The position numbers and the translations under genes were made by a program. DNA of 64,000 bases from Bacillota bacterium (lineage in GTDB: Bacteria > Bacillota > Clostridia > Tissierellales > Tissierellaceae), in the NCBI GenBank assembly GCA_023388495.1, contig JAEWGC010000044.1, positions 1 through 64,000 of the forward strand, given 5' to 3'. Below, piece by piece: positions 17,687 to 26,900 of the stretch (its first letter is position 1; each line of letters starts with the position of its first letter). The notes under the pieces were generated by a model. It saw nothing but the letters and a program-made list of their open reading frames with translations, was not told where the DNA came from and ran no database searches.

Positions 17687-18907
17687 TTAATATATTTTAA
17701 TTGAGCCATTAGATGTAGAGGCAATAAATTTTAGATGCTCTTTTTCTTCATCAAAGCTAGTAGTATGGGCTACTATTTTTCTAAAACCTAGATTAGCTTG
17801 CTTATTAAGTTTATATACTAGATTTGGTATTTCAAGGGAGATACTTCCCATTGAAGTTTCCAAATCAAAATAGCAATCTCTAGTGGATTCATAAATCTCA
17901 GAATTAATTGAGGCATTGGATGTAATTAGCTTTACATCTTTTACTCTATCCACATCAATATTATCACATATGATTTTACCATTGGAAGTAATTAAATGAA
18001 CTAGATCGCAAGAAATATTCTCTGCCTCAATAGATGAATTGGAGGTTTTACATATTATATTTCTAGCATCAATATCATTTATACATATCTTTGCATTTGC
18101 TGTTTTTACATCTATTTCCTTAGAATTAATATTCATTAAGAAGATATTTGAATTAGTCGTTACTGTCTTGAGTAAATTAGAATCAGTATCTCTACATTCA
18201 ATTCTTCCATTTTTAGTTGTTAAATCAATTTCTTTACTATTTACTTCTACAATATCTATAGATGAATTTGTAGTCATACATCTTAAAGTATCCACATTTA
18301 ATTCTTGTATATCTATCTTTCCATTGCTAGAGTTTAAGATTATTTCATCATAATATTTTTCAGGTAAGGAAACATCCAATTTTATAGAAATATTACTATT
18401 ATATTTCGGATTAAACACTATTCTGTTTCCATCCATATAAAAATCAAAATAAGGTTCATTTGGTGAGATTAATCCGTTTTTATATTGGCAAGTGGATTTA
18501 ATAAAAATCTTGTTTCCATCCTTTGGCCTTAGGCGTATACTTCCATTAATAGCTCTTAAATCTAGGCTTGGATTTTCAATATTAGATAAATCCATATCTA
18601 AGTCTGAGGTAATAGTTTCATAATTACCCCTAAAATTAAAGGAATTTCCTATATCCTTAAGACCATCAAACATATTTGATAATGCATTACCTATATCAGA
18701 ACTAATATCCTCTAAGGAGTTAAATATAGGTTTAGATATAGTTCTAGATTCTTTCTTTTCTTCAAATCTTTGACTATCTTCTTTAATACCATCAGTTTCT
18801 CTAGAAACTTCTACATCCTCCAGTGCTTCTAATAACTTTATGGCTTCCTCAGATGTTATTTTACCTTCTTCAAGCATTGATAAAATCATCATTTTTTCCT
18901 CTTTCAA
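17687..18907 (-). CDS. DUF4097 beta-strand repeat protein (YvlB/LiaX-like)
   Basis: A 406-residue protein. The N-terminus (MMILSMLEEGKITSEEAIKL region) carries the same helical motif as the neighbouring small protein. A polar linker follows, then from about residue 110 a long series of beta-strand repeats rich in N, S, T and D (for example SSNGKIDIQ, TTNSNIFLM, TSNGKIICD, TSMGSISLE), the DUF4097 adhesin-like helix. Relatives act in the response to cell-envelope damage. It has no signal peptide, so it may be cytoplasmic or membrane-associated through partners. TTG at 18907 is behind AGGAGGGGG; a downstream ATG is possible. Confidence 0.8.
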   Translation of the reverse strand: MKEEKMMILSMLEEGKITSEEAIKLLEALEDVEVSRETDGIKEDSQRFEEKKESRTISKPIFNSLEDISSDIGNALSNMFDGLKDIGNSFNFRGNYETITSDLDMDLSNIENPSLDLRAINGSIRLRPKDGNKIFIKSTCQYKNGLISPNEPYFDFYMDGNRIVFNPKYNSNISIKLDVSLPEKYYDEIILNSSNGKIDIQELNVDTLRCMTTNSSIDIVEVNSKEIDLTTKNGRIECRDTDSNLLKTVTTNSNIFLMNINSKEIDVKTANAKICINDIDARNIICKTSNSSIEAENISCDLVHLITSNGKIICDNIDVDRVKDVKLITSNASINSEIYESTRDCYFDLETSMGSISLEIPNLVYKLNKQANLGFRKIVAHTTSFDEEKEHLKFIASTSNGSIKIY

Positions 18908-18918
18908 TTTTCCCCCTC

Positions 18919-19290
18919 CTATTCTTCACCTTGAAGTAGCTTAAGAGCCTTTTCAGGTGTTATTTCACCATTATTTAATTGCTTAAGAACCTCTTTCTTA
19001 TCAACAGTAGGCTCTGTATATTTAGGACTATACCCTAGAGCTTCAATTACATTTTCAAGTCTTCCTCTAACAGTAGGATAAGATATACCCAATTCTTTTT
19101 CTATTTCCTTTATATTACCTCTACTCTTTATAAATACTTCAACAAAGTTTTTTTGCTCATCTGTAAGCTTACAAAACTTACAAAGTGTAAAATTACCTTC
19201 TATATGGGTATGACATTTATGGCAGCTAAGCTTAGTAACATAAAGTTCTTCACCGCATACAGGACATTTACCTAATACTTCTCTTTTCAT
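18919..19290 (-). CDS. DUF2089 zinc-ribbon and helix-turn-helix protein, probable operon regulator
   Basis: A 123-residue protein. An N-terminal zinc ribbon has CPVCGEEL (about 9-16) and two further Cys pairs (CHKC, CKFC). A helix-turn-helix follows (IEKELGISYPTVRGRLENV, near 59-77). The C-terminus NNGEITPEKALKLLQ repeats the helical motif found at the N-termini of the two downstream proteins. It is thus likely both the DNA-binding component and a physical partner of them. A good AAGGGTG site precedes the start. Confidence 0.8.
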   Translation of the reverse strand: MKREVLGKCPVCGEELYVTKLSCHKCHTHIEGNFTLCKFCKLTDEQKNFVEVFIKSRGNIKEIEKELGISYPTVRGRLENVIEALGYSPKYTEPTVDKKEVLKQLNNGEITPEKALKLLQGEE

Positions 19291-19309
19291 ATTTTCACCC
19301 TTTCTTTAT

Positions 19310-19600
19310 CTAAAGTATAGAGACTTTAACAATTGTTCCATCACCGGTAGATAAATCAACTAAATCAAATTTACCATTTGCCTTTAACTCATGAATTAAA
19401 TCCTTTATCATTCCACTATCTAAAATTTCTAAGAGAGCCTTTGTATCCTCATCTGAATCATTAATATTCCTCATAATTACAGGCTTAAATCTCAATGCAA
19501 GAGATAGTGAAGAAGTAATTAACCAAAAAGGAATACTTGGTAATCTTAATCTGAAATTGTTTTTTTCATCAACTACCCTTATTTTAATTTTAGATGCCAA
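19310..19600 (-). CDS. Small protein, first gene of the DUF4097/DUF2089 operon
   Basis: A protein of about 96 residues resembling the C-terminal domain of the operon's last gene (IKIRVVDEKNNFRLRLPSIP at one end, STGDGTIVKVSIL at the other). It has one moderately hydrophobic stretch around residues 25-40. The TTG at 19600 has GGGGGTG seven bases upstream. The ATG at 19615 lacks a ribosome-binding site and itself overlaps that GGGGGTG. No function is known. Confidence 0.55.
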   Translation of the reverse strand: MASKIKIRVVDEKNNFRLRLPSIPFWLITSSLSLALRFKPVIMRNINDSDEDTKALLEILDSGMIKDLIHELKANGKFDLVDLSTGDGTIVKVSIL

Positions 19601-19783
19601 CCCAAACACCCCCATGTTCAGATATTATATTCATAATTTTCATTCGTTAATATCATAATAGTATTAATTCTTAAATATGTCAATATAATTATTAATATTA
19701 TTAATAAATAAATTAAAAATATTAATATACAATTTAAATTTTAAAGAATTAACAAAATTTCAAAAGTATAATAGCAATAAATA

Positions 19784-19818
19784 CTAAATTGTTATACAAT
19801 TTAGGTATGTGATATAAT
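19784..19818 (+). promoter_or_regulatory. Promoter with overlapping palindrome
   Basis: TTGTTA (19789-19794) and TATAAT (19813-19818) are spaced 18 bp. CTAAATTG (19784-19791) and CAATTTAG (19797-19804) form a perfect dyad over the -35 region, a plausible repressor site. It lies between the leftward DUF4097 operon and the rightward DUF5711-like gene, so it could serve either. Confidence 0.55.
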
Positions 19819-19854
19819 AAACTAAGATAGTTACTATGGATTTGAGGTGTTTAT

Positions 19855-20940
19855 ATGGAGGAAAACAAGAAGGCTAATTTTAGGGGCTTTAAAATATTTA
19901 TTATGGTATTTCTTATATTAAGTATTTTCTTATTAAGAGAGGAAAATCAAGATAAATTATTAAGATTTTTAAATTCCATGGGAGGTAAGGAGAAATTTTT
20001 AAAACTAGTGGACTCGTTTGATAGTGTTAATGATATAGAGGATATCAATATTTATGACAATACCATTGTAAAATGGGAAAATAACAAGATAACCTTTATG
20101 AAAATTGATGGTACACTTATCTTGGAAAAAGAATTTAATTTTACACAACCATTTATATATTATGGAGACAAGAATATCTACGTAATGGACAAGTCCGCAG
20201 GTGATGTTTATTCCTTTAATAGCAAAGGCGAAACTATAGATAGATTACAGATTGGAAATGAGATATTTAATTTAAAAGAAAGCCATGATAATCTTATATA
20301 CCACATAAAAAATTCCCCAGAGGAAAGCATAAAAATATTAGATAAGGACAGAGTAGTGATAGGTAATTACTCCTATGAAGATAAGAATATTCTTACATAT
20401 GCTACAAATAAGGGAGGAACGGAATCTGCCATATCGTTGCTAAGTCTAAATGAGGGATCTTTAAAATCTCAAGTAGAGTCTTATGGTGAAAACAAAGAAA
20501 AATTAAACTCATTAGATATAGAAGGAGAGATAGTAGTATATCTTGACTTTGTATCAAAAGATGAGATAATTGCACTGAGTGATAGTTCTCTTTATTTAAT
20601 TAAAAGTGGTAAGATAATGTGGAAAAAGCAATTTGATTTAATAAAGGATATTTACCTTGGAGAAAACAAGATTAATGTTTTATATAGCAACTATTTGGAA
20701 TCCATAGATTTTAGCGGGAGAACTGAGAATAAAACTAGTTTTTCTGAAGAATATAAAAAGATACTACCCTTTGAGGGAATGTTCCTGCTTTATGGTGATA
20801 ATAATATAACTATTTTGCAAGAAGGCAAGGAAATATTAAAGCATGAGGAGAGTATAGTTAAGGTATCTACAGATAAAGATAAGATATTACTGTGGACTCC
20901 AGAGGAAATAAAGATATATAAGATGTCAAATAAAAAGTAA
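19855..20940 (+). CDS. Membrane-anchored beta-propeller-like protein (DUF5711 type)
   Basis: A 361-residue protein. One transmembrane segment lies at about 12-27 (IFIMVFLILSIFLL), followed by an extracytoplasmic domain made of repeated short beta-strands with hydrophobic-aromatic ends (IYVMDKSAGDVYSFN, IIALSDSSLYLIKSG, ILLWTPEEIKIYKM), typical of a propeller. It resembles the DUF5711 proteins of Clostridia, whose function is not known. Its promoter overlaps a palindrome. It reads divergently from the DUF4097 operon. Confidence 0.65.
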   Translation: MEENKKANFRGFKIFIMVFLILSIFLLREENQDKLLRFLNSMGGKEKFLKLVDSFDSVNDIEDINIYDNTIVKWENNKITFMKIDGTLILEKEFNFTQPFIYYGDKNIYVMDKSAGDVYSFNSKGETIDRLQIGNEIFNLKESHDNLIYHIKNSPEESIKILDKDRVVIGNYSYEDKNILTYATNKGGTESAISLLSLNEGSLKSQVESYGENKEKLNSLDIEGEIVVYLDFVSKDEIIALSDSSLYLIKSGKIMWKKQFDLIKDIYLGENKINVLYSNYLESIDFSGRTENKTSFSEEYKKILPFEGMFLLYGDNNITILQEGKEILKHEESIVKVSTDKDKILLWTPEEIKIYKMSNKK

Positions 20941-21003
20941 GAAATTAAGACAGTCTCAAGTCATCGGGATTTTCCCCGTATTAATTATATCTATACTAAG
21001 CCG

Positions 21004-21058
21004 CTTATGGATAAAATTTATCTATAATTTTATCTCCATAAGATAAAATTAGTATAAT
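21004..21058 (+). promoter_or_regulatory. Long hairpin and -10 box upstream of yedF
   Basis: CTTATGGATAAAATT (21004-21018) pairs with AATTTTATCTCCATAAG (21026-21042) apart from a two-base bulge. TATAAT at 21053-21058 is the likely -10 of the yedF operon. The hairpin may terminate or attenuate transcription from upstream, or act as an operator. Confidence 0.5.
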
Positions 21059-21089
21059 ATAATTAACAGAAGACATAGGAGGAATAAAG

Positions 21090-21692
21090 ATGAGAATAGA
21101 AGTAGATGCAAGGGGACAATTGTGTCCAAAACCAGTTATAATGACAAAAAAGGAATTAGATAATTTACAAAGTGGAGTAGTAACTACAATTGTAGATAAT
21201 GAAGTTGCTAAGGATAATGTTTCAAAATTAGCTGCATCTTATGGATATAGCTTTATAATTGATAAAAATAAAGATAATGAGTATTATATTCATATTACTA
21301 AGGGTGGTATAGCAGAGGAAGAAACTCCAAATATCTGTATTCCAGATACATTTAAGGATTTGACTATTGCTATTGGTTCAGATAAAATGGGAGTTGGTGG
21401 TGATGAGTTAGGTAAAATTTTGATTAAGAGTTTTATCTATACTGTAAGAGAGACTGCTCCATGGCCAGCAACTATTGTGCTATTCAATTCAGGAGTTTAT
21501 TTAACCTGTGAGGGTTCTGAAGTTTTAGAGGATTTAAAGGTATTGGCTAGTGAAGGCGTAGAAATACTTTCCTGTGGAACTTGTTTAGATTATTATAATA
21601 TAAAGGATAAGCTTCAAGTTGGAGAAATAGGGAATATGTACACAATATATGAAAAGATGAGAAATGCAAATAATACCATAAACATTGGATAG
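21090..21692 (+). CDS. yedF: Sulfurtransferase-like selenium metabolism protein YedF
   Basis: A 200-residue two-domain protein. The N-terminal TusA-like domain has the CPKPV motif (Cys12) that carries sulfur or selenium as a persulfide-type group. The C-terminal DsrE-like domain (from about 95) has a second pair of Cys near CGTC (about residue 165). This fusion occurs mainly in selenium-using bacteria, which agrees with the selenocysteine gene grdH in this window. It leads a gene string with DUF3343, mscS and DUF951. Confidence 0.88.
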   Translation: MRIEVDARGQLCPKPVIMTKKELDNLQSGVVTTIVDNEVAKDNVSKLAASYGYSFIIDKNKDNEYYIHITKGGIAEEETPNICIPDTFKDLTIAIGSDKMGVGGDELGKILIKSFIYTVRETAPWPATIVLFNSGVYLTCEGSEVLEDLKVLASEGVEILSCGTCLDYYNIKDKLQVGEIGNMYTIYEKMRNANNTINIG

Positions 21693-21701
21693 GAGATAGT
21701 A

Positions 21702-21968
21702 ATGAGAAAAGAGACTTACGGAATAACTACCTATAAATCTACTCATCATACGATACAAGCTGAGTCAGTATTTAAGGAAAAGGGAATAGGTTTTAGGACT
21801 ATACCAACACCTAGAGAGATTACAGTTAGTTGTGGATTAGCTATTATCTTTGCATTAGATGATCTTTCTAAGGTAAAAGAGATGATATCTAGTAATGAAA
21901 TAAATATAGATAGCATATATAAATATACTAAGGATGGAGCAAATAGTAAGGCTGAAAAGATAATATAA
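21702..21968 (+). CDS. DUF3343 small protein (selenium-associated)
   Basis: An 88-residue protein of the DUF3343 family. Its typical pattern is visible: TYKSTHHTIQAESVFKEKG at the N-terminus, then RTIPTPREITVSCGLA with one conserved Cys. Members often lie beside yedF and selenium genes and may bind or move selenium as a DsrE-like partner. It starts 9 bases after yedF behind AGGAGATAG. Confidence 0.85.
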   Translation: MRKETYGITTYKSTHHTIQAESVFKEKGIGFRTIPTPREITVSCGLAIIFALDDLSKVKEMISSNEINIDSIYKYTKDGANSKAEKII

Positions 21969-21984
21969 TACTGAGGTAGATTAT

Positions 21985-22860
21985 ATGGATAAAGCTAGGC
22001 ATATAACAAGTAATATTAGATACTTTATAGATGATTATTTAAAGACCAGCAGTGGAGAGTTAAATATTCTAGGAAAATTAATAAAGATATTAATAGTAAT
22101 AATAGCAATAAGAATTATCATTAATTTAACCAATAAGCTTATAGATAAAACCCTAAGAAATAGAAAAGGAACTAATCTTTTTATAAATAACAGAAGGGCT
22201 AATACTATTGGGGAGGTACTAAAAAAGGTAGTTAAATATCTCCTGTATTTTATAGGCATAATGATGATTTTAGATATGTTTAATATAAATACTACATCTA
22301 TATTAGCCACAGCAGGGATAGGAGGGCTTGCCATAGGCTTTGGTGCCCAATCCTTAGTTAAGGATATTATTACAGGATTCTTTATTCTGCTAGAAGATCA
22401 ATATGCTGTTGGAGATTATGTTAAGATAGAAAGTTTTGAAGGTACTGTGGAGGAATTAGGTTTAAGGGCTACAAAGCTTAGAGACTTTTCTGGGGATCTA
22501 CATATTATCCCAAATGGAAGGGTCCAGGTAGTAACTAACAAGACTAGAGGTGCTATGAGGGCATTAGTGAATATATCTATATCATATGATGAGGATATAG
22601 ATAGAGTAGTTAAAATATTAGAGAAGGTTTGCGCAGATATTAAGTTAAGTAACGAATCTGTATTAGATGGACCTACTATATTAGGTATTACTGACTTAGG
22701 AGAATCTAGTATATCAATTACAATTGTAGCTAAGGCTAAGCCAATGGAACAATGGGCAGTAGAAAGAGAAGTTAGGAAAAAGGTAAAGGAAGCCTTTAAT
22801 AGAGAAAATATTAAGATACCTTATCCAAGGAGAGTAATATCTGGGGGTAGAGAAGAATGA
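21985..22860 (+). CDS. MscS-family mechanosensitive channel
   Basis: A 291-residue small-conductance channel. Three membrane helices lie within residues 25-115. The pore helix and beta domain signature, GIGGLAIGFGAQSLVKDIITG followed by LLEDQYAVGDYVKI, spans about 110-150. The last 120 residues form the cytoplasmic alpha/beta cage. It lets osmolytes out after osmotic downshock. It overlaps the following DUF951 gene by 4 bases (ATGA). Confidence 0.92.
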   Translation: MDKARHITSNIRYFIDDYLKTSSGELNILGKLIKILIVIIAIRIIINLTNKLIDKTLRNRKGTNLFINNRRANTIGEVLKKVVKYLLYFIGIMMILDMFNINTTSILATAGIGGLAIGFGAQSLVKDIITGFFILLEDQYAVGDYVKIESFEGTVEELGLRATKLRDFSGDLHIIPNGRVQVVTNKTRGAMRALVNISISYDEDIDRVVKILEKVCADIKLSNESVLDGPTILGITDLGESSISITIVAKAKPMEQWAVEREVRKKVKEAFNRENIKIPYPRRVISGGREE

Positions 22861-23093
22861 TTTTAAAATATGAAGTCGGAGATATAATAACTCTAAAAAA
22901 GGGGCATCCCTGTGGAGAAAACAAATGGGAAATTCTAAGAACTGGTGCAGATATAAAGCTTAAGTGCTTAGGGTGTGATAGGCAAATCTGGATACCAAGA
23001 ATAGACTTTGATAAGAGAATTAGAAAGATTTTGGTAGACGAGAAATGGATTAGTATAGTTCACCATAAGGGAAGAGGAGATGAAACTGAATAA
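22857..23093 (+). CDS. DUF951 family protein
   Basis: A 78-residue protein of the DUF951 family. It has the strand pattern YEVGDIITLKKGHPCGENKWEILRTGADIKLKC (residues 5-37) and CLGCDRQIWIPR, with three conserved Cys that could bind zinc. Its function is unknown. Translational coupling with mscS (ATGA overlap) and the usual closeness of both to rpsF in Clostridia suggest a housekeeping role. Here they are separated from rpsF by a 12-kb block. Confidence 0.88.
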   Translation: MILKYEVGDIITLKKGHPCGENKWEILRTGADIKLKCLGCDRQIWIPRIDFDKRIRKILVDEKWISIVHHKGRGDETE

Positions 23094-23152
23094 ATATTAA
23101 AAAGATAAATAATATGATTTTCATTGACAAAGAAGCAAAAGAGTTTAATTTG

Positions 23153-23190
23153 GTCAGGTACATTATTAATTAAGAGTACCTGACTTTTTA
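23153..23190 (+). terminator. Terminator of the yedF-DUF951 operon
   Basis: GTCAGGTAC and GTACCTGAC form a 9-bp stem with a 14-base loop, followed by TTTTTA. Confidence 0.85.
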
Positions 23191-23218
23191 GTGTATCAAG
23201 TAAGAGGGAGGTGCTTTA

Positions 23219-24367
23219 ATGGATATTAAATCAAAGCAGATGAAGAATGCCATATTTCTAATTTCTTTTGCAATTATTTTAATGTGGTTATTAGAAAATA
23301 TCTCAGTGGTATGGATGGGTGTATCTAAGATTATGGGAATAATTACTCCATTTATATTAGGATTTGCAATTGCATTTATATTTAATAGCCCAATGAAATT
23401 TATTGAAAGAATATTATTTGGAAATAAGGGAGTATTTAGAAAAATAAAAGGAAGTGTTAAGAGACCAATAAGCTATTTACTTACTTTAATTATGTTTATA
23501 ACCATTATATTCATTGTCTCATTTATCATAACTCCAGAACTAGTTAATACTGGGGAAGACTTAGCTAGAAAAATTCCTTCTTATTGGATTAATTTACAAG
23601 ATTTTATAGAGAAAAATCTAAATGGCAATGAGCAAATAGTCCAATGGATAAATAGTATAGATATTGATTGGAAAACTATTGAAGAAAATATTATATCATT
23701 TTTTAAGAGTAGTGCTTTAGATTGGGTTGGCTCTACATTTACATTTGCATCTTCAATTATAAGTGGAATTGTTACATTTGTATTAGCATTTATATTTTCT
23801 ATCTATATTCTACTACAAAAGGAAACTTTAATTAGGCAGGTAAAGAAATTTATAATTGCATTCTTTCCACAAAAGGTTGCCAATAGGGTATTCTATATTG
23901 GAAACTTATCAAACAATGTATTTTCAAGTTTTTTAACAGGTCAATTATTAGAAGCCTTAATAATTGGTGGATTGTTCTTTATCGCAATGAGTATTTTTCG
24001 ATTCCCATATGCTCTTATGATAAGTGTTATTATAGCTATAACTGCACTTATTCCAATGATAGGTGCTTTTATTGGCTGTGCAGTAGGTGCTTTTCTAATT
24101 TTAGTTGTAAATGCTAGAATGGCATTTTTGTTCATAATAATGTTTTTGATAATTCAACAAATAGAAGGAAATTTAATTTATCCTCATGTTGTTGGTAAGG
24201 CTTCAGGGCTCCCATCTATATGGATACTCGTTGCTGTAACATTAGGAGGAAGTATGTTTGGAGTATTGGGGATATTGTTATTTATTCCGATAGGTTCAAT
24301 ATTATATACACTTTTAAGTGAATCAATAAACCGTAGACTTAAACTAAAGAAAATTAAAAGAATATAG
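23219..24367 (+). CDS. AI-2E family (YtvI/PerM-like) membrane permease
   Basis: A 382-residue membrane protein with about eight hydrophobic helices, including a central FLTGQLLEALIIGG segment (near 240-255) and the C-terminal LIYPHVVGKASGLPSIWIL motif (about 320-340), both typical of the AI-2E transporter family. Members have been linked to Na+/H+ exchange or small-molecule export; the family name does not prove AI-2 transport. A GGGAGGTG site lies just before ATG. Confidence 0.88.
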   Translation: MDIKSKQMKNAIFLISFAIILMWLLENISVVWMGVSKIMGIITPFILGFAIAFIFNSPMKFIERILFGNKGVFRKIKGSVKRPISYLLTLIMFITIIFIVSFIITPELVNTGEDLARKIPSYWINLQDFIEKNLNGNEQIVQWINSIDIDWKTIEENIISFFKSSALDWVGSTFTFASSIISGIVTFVLAFIFSIYILLQKETLIRQVKKFIIAFFPQKVANRVFYIGNLSNNVFSSFLTGQLLEALIIGGLFFIAMSIFRFPYALMISVIIAITALIPMIGAFIGCAVGAFLILVVNARMAFLFIIMFLIIQQIEGNLIYPHVVGKASGLPSIWILVAVTLGGSMFGVLGILLFIPIGSILYTLLSESINRRLKLKKIKRI

Positions 24368-24519
24368 TATTATAGAAATCTATTTTCACAATATTCTCAA
24401 TAGATGAACTTTATATTTTAGGCTCTAAATTGTATTAAAATGTTAGACAATTGCATGATTACATAGTAAACTATAGGTAAGGTTATAAGCGAAACCTAAA
24501 TTCAATGGAGGTGGATTTG

Positions 24520-25704
24520 ATGTCATTAAATTATGCAAAGCGTATGGACAACATCAAGGCTTCAGAAATTAGAGAACTGTTAAAACTAACTCAACAACCT
24601 AACATTATTTCATTCGCTGGTGGTATGCCAGCACCAGAATCATTTCCAATTGAGGAATTAGTAAAGATTGGTAGAGATGTTTTAGAAAATACAGGAGCAC
24701 AAGCATTGCAATATGGTCCAACTGAGGGGTATCAACCACTTAGAGAGGCCATCGCAAAGAGAATGGCGAAGGTAAATGTAGATGCAAAGGCTGAAAACAT
24801 ATTAGTAACAAGTGGGTCACAACAAGGACTTGATTTTGCAGCTAAGATATTTATTAATCCAGGTGACATCATAGTTTGTGAAAGCCCTACATACCTAGGA
24901 GCTATCAATGCATTTAAAGCTTATGAACCAAGGTTTATAGAAGTATCTACAGACAAAGATGGTATGAATATGGAAGAATTAGAAGAAGTGTTGAAGAGCA
25001 ATGATAATATCAAGTTTATTTATGTTATTCCAGACTTCCAAAACCCATCAGGTAAAACTTGGTCACTAGAGAGAAGAGTTAAATTAGTAGAATTAGCAAA
25101 CAGATATAATGTTGCTATAATTGAAGATAATCCATATGGGGAACTAAGATTTGAAGGTGAAGTTTTACCAGCTGTTAAACATTTTGATACAGAGGGAAGA
25201 GTAGCTTTCTTAGGTACTTTCTCAAAAATCCTTTGTCCTGGTTTAAGACTTGGCTGGGTAGTAGCTGATACAGAGTTTTTAAGTAAGTTTATCCTCGTAA
25301 AGCAAGGTGCAGACCTTCAATCAAGTACTATTTCACAAATGGAGACTGCAAAATTCCTAGAACTTTATGATATAGATGCACATATTCAAAAAATAATTGA
25401 TATATACAAAGTAAGAAGAGATGTAATGATAAAAACTATGGAAGAAGAATTCCCTGAAGGAGTAAGCTTTACTTATCCTGAGGGAGGATTATTTACATGG
25501 GTGGTATTACCTGAATATATGAATGCTAGAGAGTTAGCATTAAAAGCCTTAGAACAAAATGTTGCATATGTACCAGGCGGTTCATTCTTCCCTAATGGAG
25601 GAAATGAAAACACCATGAGATTAAACTATTCAAATATGGACGAGGAAAGAATAATAGAAGGTATTAAGAGACTTGGAAAAGTAATAAAAGAATCTATAAG
25701 ATAA
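24520..25704 (+). CDS. PLP-dependent aminotransferase (class I/II, 2-aminoadipate transaminase-like)
   Basis: A 394-residue fold-type I aminotransferase. It has ITSGSQQGLD-type phosphate-binding (VTSGSQQGLDFAAK near 96-109), PDFQNPSGKTW near residue 170, and the PLP lysine in GTFSKILCPGLRLGW. It resembles the MocR-like and LysN branches, which use 2-aminoadipate, aromatic or branched amino acids as donors. The start at 24520 follows GGAGGTGG; the upstream ATG at 24505 lies within that ribosome-binding site. It is probably monocistronic and ends at a strong bidirectional terminator. Confidence 0.88.
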   Translation: MSLNYAKRMDNIKASEIRELLKLTQQPNIISFAGGMPAPESFPIEELVKIGRDVLENTGAQALQYGPTEGYQPLREAIAKRMAKVNVDAKAENILVTSGSQQGLDFAAKIFINPGDIIVCESPTYLGAINAFKAYEPRFIEVSTDKDGMNMEELEEVLKSNDNIKFIYVIPDFQNPSGKTWSLERRVKLVELANRYNVAIIEDNPYGELRFEGEVLPAVKHFDTEGRVAFLGTFSKILCPGLRLGWVVADTEFLSKFILVKQGADLQSSTISQMETAKFLELYDIDAHIQKIIDIYKVRRDVMIKTMEEEFPEGVSFTYPEGGLFTWVVLPEYMNARELALKALEQNVAYVPGGSFFPNGGNENTMRLNYSNMDEERIIEGIKRLGKVIKESIR

Positions 25705-25705
25705 A

Positions 25706-25739
25706 AATAACCCCCTCAATTTGTGAGGGGGTTATTTTA
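25706..25739. terminator. Bidirectional terminator
   Basis: AATAACCCCCTCA and TGAGGGGGTTATT form a 13-bp stem with a 5-base loop and have T-rich ends on both strands. It serves the aminotransferase gene and the convergent phoR gene. Confidence 0.92.
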
Positions 25740-26898
25740 ATAGTCTTATTTCTATGGTTGTACCCTCACCTTCAATACTTGAAAGGGAAAGCTTACCACC
25801 ATGATATTCTACTATATGTTTAACTATAGATAAGCCAAGTCCAGTACCATTTACTTTTTTGGAACGAGATTTATCTACTCTATAAAATCTTTCGAAGATT
25901 CTATTTTGATATTCTAGAGGAATACCTATACCAGTGTCACTTACTCTAATAATTCCCCATTTATCATCAGAACTTATTTGTACATCTACTTTCCCATCTG
26001 GTTTATTATATTTTATAGCATTATCAACTAGATTGGACACCAGATCTTCAATCATTCTTTGATTTCCTCTTATAACTGTGTTATCTCCAGTTATACTCAA
26101 GGATATGTCTTTTTCCTTTGCATTTACTTCTAAATTGGAACATATGGATTGGGTTATAGTAAATAAATCTATATAAGTAAATTCTCTTTTGATAGATATA
26201 TCATCAAGTTGAGATAACTTGATGATAGAATCTATAAGTTCCAAAAGCCTATTACCTTCTTTTCTGATGATAGCTGCAGATTTACTGATATCATCGCCCT
26301 TAGCCATTTCTGTTTCTATCATTTCTGCAAATCCATTTATAGATGTCAGAGGAGTTTTTAGCTCATGGGATACATTTGCAGTAAATTCTCTTCTCATTTT
26401 CTCTGCTTCTTTTAAGCTTTCAATATAATGCTCAATTTCTTTTTTTTGTATTTCTATAGTTCTTACAAATGGTTGAAGCTCTTCGTATATTGAAGCTTTT
26501 TTTACATCTTCTCCAGATAATATACTTTCTATATTATGAGATGCAATTTCTATAGGTTTGATTATCTTTGATGTTAAAATGGAGGAGACAATATATAAAA
26601 ATATCAAAATAAAAACTAATATTCCTGCCATAGCAGGTAATATACTGATGAAAACATATTCGATATCTTGTACAGGTCTAGATATTCTAACTACTTTATT
26701 ATCTATTTTTAAATCATAGTATGAGGAAAGGTTTTTTTCTTCTGGAATAGAATTAGACTCATAGACATGAATATCAATACTATCTCTAATATCCTTTGGG
26801 TTATAATATTCGTAGAATAAAAATACTAGGACAATAGAGGTAACAATAGCTGTTATAGTAGCTATAGCTGCTAGATTATAATATATTTTTCTATCCAA
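25732..26898 (-). CDS. phoR: PhoR-type sensor histidine kinase
   Basis: A 388-residue membrane kinase. Two helices (about 8-30 and 85-110) frame a short external loop. A cytoplasmic linker follows, then HisKA with the phospho-acceptor His in FTANVSHELKTPLTS (about 180) and a HATPase domain with GTGLGLSIVKHIVEYHGG near 355. It pairs with the PhoB-type regulator gene two bases upstream. Both sit beside pst-phoU, so phosphate limitation is the expected signal. There is no large PAS-containing periplasmic domain of the Bacillus PhoR type. Confidence 0.9.
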   Translation of the reverse strand: MDRKIYYNLAAIATITAIVTSIVLVFLFYEYYNPKDIRDSIDIHVYESNSIPEEKNLSSYYDLKIDNKVVRISRPVQDIEYVFISILPAMAGILVFILIFLYIVSSILTSKIIKPIEIASHNIESILSGEDVKKASIYEELQPFVRTIEIQKKEIEHYIESLKEAEKMRREFTANVSHELKTPLTSINGFAEMIETEMAKGDDISKSAAIIRKEGNRLLELIDSIIKLSQLDDISIKREFTYIDLFTITQSICSNLEVNAKEKDISLSITGDNTVIRGNQRMIEDLVSNLVDNAIKYNKPDGKVDVQISSDDKWGIIRVSDTGIGIPLEYQNRIFERFYRVDKSRSKKVNGTGLGLSIVKHIVEYHGGKLSLSSIEGEGTTIEIRLLK

Positions 26899-26900
26899 GC

